From contig NNSL01000388.1 in the NCBI GenBank assembly GCA_003123965.1, forward strand, positions 1-11,441: 11,441 nucleotides of DNA. The letters run 5' to 3'. The stretch comes from Balneolaceae bacterium SMO_bin1 (GTDB lineage Bacteria > Bacteroidota > Rhodothermia > Balneolales > Balneolaceae). The position numbers and the translations under genes are program-made. Under the pieces are notes generated by a model that saw only the letters and a list, made by a program, of their open reading frames with translations, did no database searches and was not told where the DNA came from. This document shows positions 7,482 through 11,441 of this stretch, in pieces; the stretch's first letter is position 1; each line of letters begins with the position of its first letter.

Positions 7482-7963
7482 TCATTGGACTCTGCCATCG
7501 ACATTGCGTCAACCGGATCTTCGAAGGCAATAAACAGTATGCAAGGCTCATCTGATACGCACGAGGCTACATGCGGACGCTCAGCAGGCCCGTAGGCATA
7601 ATTCCCCGCAGTCATAGTCTTCGCATCTTGCCCATCATATTTCACTCGCATTTCACCGGAAATCAATACCATGCGCTCGGGCGAATGGTGCCAGTGCCGC
7701 GGAACCGTTGTATTTCCCTGCATTTTGAATAATACATCTGCATTTGGTTGCTCAGGATTACCCTGAAGAACGGCAATACTGCAACTATCTGGCATAAATT
7801 CCGGACAAGAGCCCCATTTCAACTGGCTGTCATCTGCAGCAATAACTTTGGCTTGCGTGCCGGTCTCGTTATTTTGCGATTGGGCAATAGCTGCTGTACT
7901 CATGAAAAAGAGTATGAACACTATTCTCACTGTTCGCTTTATTTGAAAACTGCTACTATTCAT
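7478..7963 (-). CDS. Exported small cupin-domain protein
   Basis: The 161-residue product begins with a signal peptide (hydrophobic VRIVFILFFMSTAAIA, cleavage expected near AIA-QSQ at residue 27), so it should act in the periplasm or outside the cell. A single cupin barrel follows. Motif 1 is GNTTVPRHWHHSPERMVLISG (starting at residue 83) with likely metal ligands among His90, His92, His93 and Glu96. Motif 2 is GNYAYGPAERPHVAS (from residue 120) with His131. Four cysteines (53, 61, 135, 141) lie in the exported part and could form two disulfides. It overlaps the FAD oxidoreductase by 8 bases and the OsmC gene by 4, so it is firmly in this operon, although its product is exported while both neighbours look cytosolic. 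Cupins bind metals and do many jobs; the substrate is unknown. Confidence 0.88.
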   Translation of the reverse strand: MNSSSFQIKRTVRIVFILFFMSTAAIAQSQNNETGTQAKVIAADDSQLKWGSCPEFMPDSCSIAVLQGNPEQPNADVLFKMQGNTTVPRHWHHSPERMVLISGEMRVKYDGQDAKTMTAGNYAYGPAERPHVASCVSDEPCILFIAFEDPVDAMSMAESNE

Positions 7964-9410
7964 AATGGGTTGATTTTGTATTTGTATTGTGGTGAATATT
8001 CGCTGGTGTAATATTTTGGTTCATTCTGAAAAAGTTATCCGGGTCGTATTTTGCTTTTACCTCCCGAAGGCGCTCATAATTATGACCATAGGTGGCCTCA
8101 ACGCGTTTTGATCCCTCTTCCATCATAAAATTGACGTACGCTCCACCCGCGCTGTAGGGCTGAATTTCTTCCCAGTAGTTACGAGCCCAATTCTTGATTT
8201 TATCCTTATGAGAGGAATCTTCTGCCACACCCGCAATCACCATAGACCAATTTACGTCCCGGTAATTCCATGCCGTTTCCCCTGACGTTTTTTTATGAAC
8301 CGCACCGTTAATGGGGTATAAATGCATGGTTGAATGAGCGGTTGGTACTTCGGCGAATTTGAGGTGCTGTTCGATGGCTTCATCGGATAGTTCACGAATA
8401 AAATCACCTTTCCAGTACCAATGGAGCCCTTTAGGGTAGAGACCATCAAACATACCCTGCAACATGGGGTAAGGCATGGTGCCAACATGCTCAAACAGAG
8501 GTTCTTCTACCCTGCGTGCTTCTTGCAGGTATTGCGCAGCCTCTTCTTCTGAGGTAGTAAAACACCATACCAGACCACAAACTTTTTTACCATGAAGTTC
8601 GGGAGGGAATGGATCACCGGGCACTTCAGCAACAAGAAAAAAAGCATATACGTCGTCAGGTACATTTAGCAGAAATTCCCGATACCAGCGCATCATTTTC
8701 TCAGTTTCTTCGAGCGGCCAAAACATGGGTCCGGCAACAACATTATCTACAGGATGGAGCTGATATGTGAAAGAAGTAACGATACCAAAATTGCCACCAC
8801 CCCCGCGCAATGCCCAAAAAAGATCGGGATGTTGCTCCTTATTCGCGGTTACAAAACGACCGTCTGCGAGCACAACATCAGCCTCAATCAGATTATCGAT
8901 AGTTAACCCATATTTCCGCGTTAAGTAACCGTGTCCCCCGCCGAGTGTAAGCCCCGCGATTCCGGTGGTTGAAATAATGCCGCTTACGGTGGCAAGTCCA
9001 AATGGATGGGTGGCGTGATCTACATCACCCCACGTGCAGCCGGCTTCTGCAACAACCTTCTTGTCATCAGGGTGGACGCGAATACCGTTCATTAATGAAA
9101 GATCAATAACCATACCTCCCTCTGCCAGTGCAAGCCCAGGTCCATTGTGCCCCCCTCCCAATATAGAAGTAAGTAAATTGCGTTCGCGGGCATAGGTTAC
9201 ACAATGGATTACATCAGCTACATTACGGCATTTAACAATTAATGCAGGCTCCTTTTCGATCATGGCATTGTAAATGGAACGAGTTTTGTGATAATCTTCA
9301 TGCCTTGCGGAAATGACCAGGCCCCGAAGTTCGTCTGTAAATGCCTTGAACTCTTCCTCATTTAGGGCCCGGTTTTCACCGTTCAGTTGCTTTATTTGAA
9401 CTGTTTCCAT
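7956..9410 (-). CDS. FAD-binding oxidoreductase of the VAO/PCMH superfamily with C-terminal BBE domain
   Basis: Enzymes of this kind oxidise alcohols, sugars, aldehydes or natural-product intermediates with a flavin that is often covalently bound. The product of about 484 residues (numbered here from an in-frame GTG at 9413) has the FAD domain with SILGGGHNGPGLA (83-95), where His89 is the expected covalent attachment site. ISTTGIAGLTLGGGHGYLTRKYGLTIDNL follows (147-175), then DLFWALRGGGGNFGIVTSF (197-215). The C-terminal BBE motif is YDPDNFFRMNQNI (456-468). The second attachment cysteine seen in bicovalent members is absent (VSGIISTTG in its place), so a single His link is predicted. The ATG at 9410 is chosen because GAGG stands 5 bases upstream; the GTG would be too close to it. 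It has no signal peptide. It is the first gene of the operon that continues with the cupin. Electron acceptor and substrate are unknown. Confidence 0.92.
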   Translation of the reverse strand: METVQIKQLNGENRALNEEEFKAFTDELRGLVISARHEDYHKTRSIYNAMIEKEPALIVKCRNVADVIHCVTYARERNLLTSILGGGHNGPGLALAEGGMVIDLSLMNGIRVHPDDKKVVAEAGCTWGDVDHATHPFGLATVSGIISTTGIAGLTLGGGHGYLTRKYGLTIDNLIEADVVLADGRFVTANKEQHPDLFWALRGGGGNFGIVTSFTYQLHPVDNVVAGPMFWPLEETEKMMRWYREFLLNVPDDVYAFFLVAEVPGDPFPPELHGKKVCGLVWCFTTSEEEAAQYLQEARRVEEPLFEHVGTMPYPMLQGMFDGLYPKGLHWYWKGDFIRELSDEAIEQHLKFAEVPTAHSTMHLYPINGAVHKKTSGETAWNYRDVNWSMVIAGVAEDSSHKDKIKNWARNYWEEIQPYSAGGAYVNFMMEEGSKRVEATYGHNYERLREVKAKYDPDNFFRMNQNITPANIHHNTNTKSTHYE

Positions 9411-9481
9411 CACTACCTCAATTATATTTTATTTATCGAACAGATTTATTCCCTGTGATAAATGAGCCTCCATCATAAACC

Positions 9482-9491
9482 GCAGGCCTGC
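9482..9491. repeat. Perfect 10-base palindrome in the operon leader
   Basis: GCAGGCCTGC is its own reverse complement. It lies between the candidate transcript start (about 9532) and the FAD oxidoreductase ATG (9410), in an otherwise AT-rich stretch. It could be an operator, but a short palindrome like this can arise by chance. Confidence 0.3.
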
Positions 9492-9538
9492 AAAACGTTG
9501 ACAAAAGGCACCATCTATGATTTACTTTTGTATGCTAA

Positions 9539-9567
9539 AATCTAGCCTCGGGGTGGCCAAAGAACAA
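9539..9567 (-). promoter_or_regulatory. Candidate sigma-70-type promoter of the FAD oxidoreductase operon
   Basis: Read on the minus strand, TTGTTC (9567 to 9562) and TAGATT (9544 to 9539) are separated by exactly 17 bases, matching -35 and -10 spacing. Matches to TTGACA and TATAAT are only 3/6 and 4/6. Bacteroidota-like genomes often use a different consensus (TTG and TAnnTTTG), which I do not find here. The transcript would start near 9532 and have a leader of about 120 bases. Confidence 0.28.
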
Positions 9568-9576
9568 TTAATGGTG

Positions 9577-9597
9577 GGTGTACAAGAGGTGCACAAG
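9577..9597 (-). repeat. Tandem 11-base direct repeat upstream of the candidate promoter
   Basis: On the plus strand GGTGTACAAG (9577-9586) and GGTGCACAAG (9588-9597) differ at one base and repeat with an 11-base period, about one helical turn. The pair lies about 10 bases upstream of the candidate -35 box of the FAD oxidoreductase operon, where an activator would be expected to bind. Binding by the adjacent LuxR-type regulator is inference. Confidence 0.45.
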
Positions 9598-9671
9598 CGG
9601 CGATGGTAGGTAAACAAACAGTGAACAGATTAAAGAAAGGCTAAAAACCTGTGCCACCAGCGGAATAGAGA

Positions 9672-11441
9672 TTAAGCAGAAGCCGTTTTTTCAACGTTCA
9701 TCATAAATTCGGTGAGGTTTTCCTCGGTTTGCATACCTAGTTTTTTCCGGAGACGGTAACGTGCCGTTTTTACGCTGTCGGGAGAAATACCCATAATGGT
9801 AGCAATCTCTTTAATAGTGAGATTCAATTTTACCAGCGCCGACAAGCGGAGTTCATTAGGAGTAAGATCGGGATAGCGGCTCTTTAAAGTTTCGAAAAAA
9901 CCGGTATGAATTTCTTCGAAATAAAGCTTGAACTCCTCCCAGTCTTCATCCAGGTTAAAGCTGTAATCAACCAGGTTTTCTAGGTTATTCATTTTTTTCT
10001 GAATTTCTCCGTTTTGCTGCAGCTTAATTTCATGAATACCTTCCTTAAGCTCTTTCATAATTTCATTTTTCTGAACCAGGTTTAATGTGTGTGTGGTAAG
10101 CTCTTTATTTTTTACTTCAATCTGGTGCTGCAGCTGTTTTTCTTTCAGGCGGTTGTTTTCTAACTCCGTTTTATTCTTCTTTATTTTCAGCCGTTGTCGG
10201 TTGTATACCAATAGCCCGATTATAAGTATTAGCAACAGACCGGCTGCAAAAGTATTACGGACAAACCGAGCTCGCTGCTGCTCTTGGCGTAACAATGCTA
10301 TTTGCTGCTCCTTTTCTTTTGTTTCGTAGCGGGTCTGCATTTCGGCAATTTGCCGTGCCTGTTCTCTGCTAAATGAACTGTCTTTCAACGCCAGCAGTTT
10401 TTTCTGAGCAGCCAAAGCTTTGTTGTAGTCTCCTGTTTGCTGGTATGATTCGCTCAAAAGTTGCAGGGCTTCTTGTCCTTCTGCAAAAGCCTTTGTTGTC
10501 ATAGCATTTTCGAGAGCCATTTCACTTTGTTGAATTGACTGTTCAAAGGCTCCCATATTGAAATAATTGTTGGCAATACGGTTCCGAACTTCTGTGACCG
10601 ATTGCTGCCAGCCAATTTCATCTAGTAGAGGAATAGCACGCATTAAATATTCAATAGCCGATTGGTAATCCCCCTGTTCGTGGTAAACACTTGCAATATT
10701 TTCAAGCGCTAAAGATTGCAGCATCTTATCCGACATATTTTGCGCCAGTGAAAGGGCTTCATTGTTGGCTGTCAGCGCCTGCTGATATGATTTTGCGCTA
10801 TTATAAACCGAGCTCATGCTAATTAAAATAGTGGCCTTGGCGTGAGCTCCGGGTAAGCGTTCAGAGGCATGCAGTGCTTTATTAAGTGCAGAAAGTGCCT
10901 GTTCTGTTTGCCCAACTGATGCATATACCTCACCCAAATTGGTAGCACTCATTGCAATGCCGTTTGCATCGTTTTCCTCTTCGTCTAACTCCAGCGCGCG
11001 CTTATAAAACTCAATGCTTTTTTCGGGTTGTCCCATCCGATCGTTTACTACCCCAAGCCAATAAAGCAGGTTCGATACATTACCAGAATCATTTAATTGC
11101 TCTTGAAGACTTAAAGCACTAAAATAATATTCGAGTGATTTGCTGTAGTCACTTTGCGAACGGTATAAATCCCCCAGGTTTTGAAGTGTTTCTGCTTCTT
11201 TTTTTAAATCACCCATCTGTTCAAAAACCTGCTTTGCCTGCAACAGGTGATCCAGCGCTTCGGGGGTATCTTTATCAATCATTAACAATCCCAGCCTACG
11301 CAGACTTTCTGCCTTAAGCATTTTATCTTGCAATCGCTGAGATATTTCAAGTGCCTGATTGGCTAAATAAATGGCAGAATCTCTGTTAGAGCGACGTAAT
11401 TCATCAGTGAGCTCAAGCAGAATTGCCACACGCTGCTCTCC
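9672..11441 (-). CDS. TPR-transmembrane-LuxR-type transcriptional regulator, N-terminus outside the window
   Basis: This is a membrane-tethered one-component regulator of a type common in Bacteroidota and relatives. The frame is open to the edge of the window (GGA GAG CAG CGT before a GTG at 11429), so that GTG is unlikely to be the true start and at least 589 residues are present. Numbering from the GTG, a long array of TPR units spans about 1-360 (for example NLGDLYRSQSDYSKSLEYY and NLGEVYASVGQTEQALSALN). A coiled coil follows (355-388), then one membrane helix (about 391-409, NTFAAGLLLILIIGLLVYN), a second coiled coil (about 411-485), and a C-terminal helix-turn-helix (about 520-567). The last contains LTPNELRLSALVKLNLTIKEIA and SPDSVKTARYRLRKKL, as in GerE/LuxR domains. 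The TPRs are probably extracytoplasmic and sense a protein or envelope signal. No kinase or receiver domain is seen. The neighbouring operon on the same strand is a plausible target. Confidence 0.88.
   Translation of the reverse strand, partial: GEQRVAILLELTDELRRSNRDSAIYLANQALEISQRLQDKMLKAESLRRLGLLMIDKDTPEALDHLLQAKQVFEQMGDLKKEAETLQNLGDLYRSQSDYSKSLEYYFSALSLQEQLNDSGNVSNLLYWLGVVNDRMGQPEKSIEFYKRALELDEEENDANGIAMSATNLGEVYASVGQTEQALSALNKALHASERLPGAHAKATILISMSSVYNSAKSYQQALTANNEALSLAQNMSDKMLQSLALENIASVYHEQGDYQSAIEYLMRAIPLLDEIGWQQSVTEVRNRIANNYFNMGAFEQSIQQSEMALENAMTTKAFAEGQEALQLLSESYQQTGDYNKALAAQKKLLALKDSSFSREQARQIAEMQTRYETKEKEQQIALLRQEQQRARFVRNTFAAGLLLILIIGLLVYNRQRLKIKKNKTELENNRLKEKQLQHQIEVKNKELTTHTLNLVQKNEIMKELKEGIHEIKLQQNGEIQKKMNNLENLVDYSFNLDEDWEEFKLYFEEIHTGFFETLKSRYPDLTPNELRLSALVKLNLTIKEIATIMGISPDSVKTARYRLRKKLGMQTEENLTEFMMNVEKTASA

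Larger units (their letters stand above)
9411..9671 (-). promoter_or_regulatory. Intergenic region upstream of the FAD oxidoreductase operon
   Basis: This 261-base spacer separates the regulator's stop from the operon's first gene, both on the minus strand. It contains the candidate promoter, a tandem 11-base repeat, and a leader of about 120 bases with several inverted repeats, listed separately where they stand out. One inverted repeat, ACAAAAG (9501-9507) with CTTTTGT (9525-9531), lies at the expected transcript start. Another, ATTTAT (9444-9449) with ATAAAT (9458-9463), sits near the ribosome binding site. No convincing terminator is seen after the regulator, so some read-through is possible. 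I see no open frame that looks coding. Confidence 0.5.

Noticed and set aside
9640..9671. Rho-independent terminator after the LuxR-type regulator
   Set aside because: GGCACAGG followed by TTTTT on the minus strand looks suggestive, but I could not form a stable stem before the T-run.

Overview
The window looks like chromosomal DNA of a member of the Bacteroidota/Rhodothermota/Balneolota (FCB) group, most likely a marine or halophilic Balneolales-type bacterium. This is inferred from moderate GC, mostly absent Shine-Dalgarno sequences, acidic proteins, a TPR-transmembrane-LuxR regulator, and the composition of the S8 lipoprotein protease. I see no rRNA, tRNA, CRISPR array, insertion sequence or phage gene.

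Left part (1-4350). The 5' half of an AMP-forming acyl-CoA synthetase-like gene runs leftward off the window and carries a dense cluster of indels in its last 190 bases. Divergent from it are an exported protein-L-isoaspartate methyltransferase, an exported DUF2059-like protein with two similar halves, and a lipoprotein subtilisin-like (S8) serine protease. The protease keeps all its catalytic motifs but is broken by three single-base indels (+1, -1, +1). The methyltransferase, the DUF2059-like gene and the protease together suggest envelope protein repair and turnover.

Right part (11441-4357, all on the minus strand). A large regulator (TPR array, one membrane helix, coiled coil, LuxR-type helix-turn-helix; N-terminus outside the window) is followed by a 261-base intergenic region. 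That region holds a candidate promoter with a tandem 11-base repeat directly upstream of it. Then comes a tight operon: a VAO/BBE-type FAD oxidoreductase, an exported cupin, an OsmC-family protein and a class I SAM methyltransferase, whose reading frames overlap by 8, 4 and 11 bases. After a 39-base gap comes an exported TPR-family protein with a striking cluster of histidines, interrupted by one frameshift. The stop codons of this last gene and of the S8 protease face each other 6 bases apart.

The four overlapping genes are the best candidate for an undescribed functional unit: a redox and methyl-transfer set with one exported partner, perhaps controlled by the upstream TPR-LuxR protein. Its substrate cannot be read from the sequence. 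Single-base indels occur in only three of the ten genes, so they may be sequencing or assembly errors or genuine recent decay. The sequence alone does not decide.
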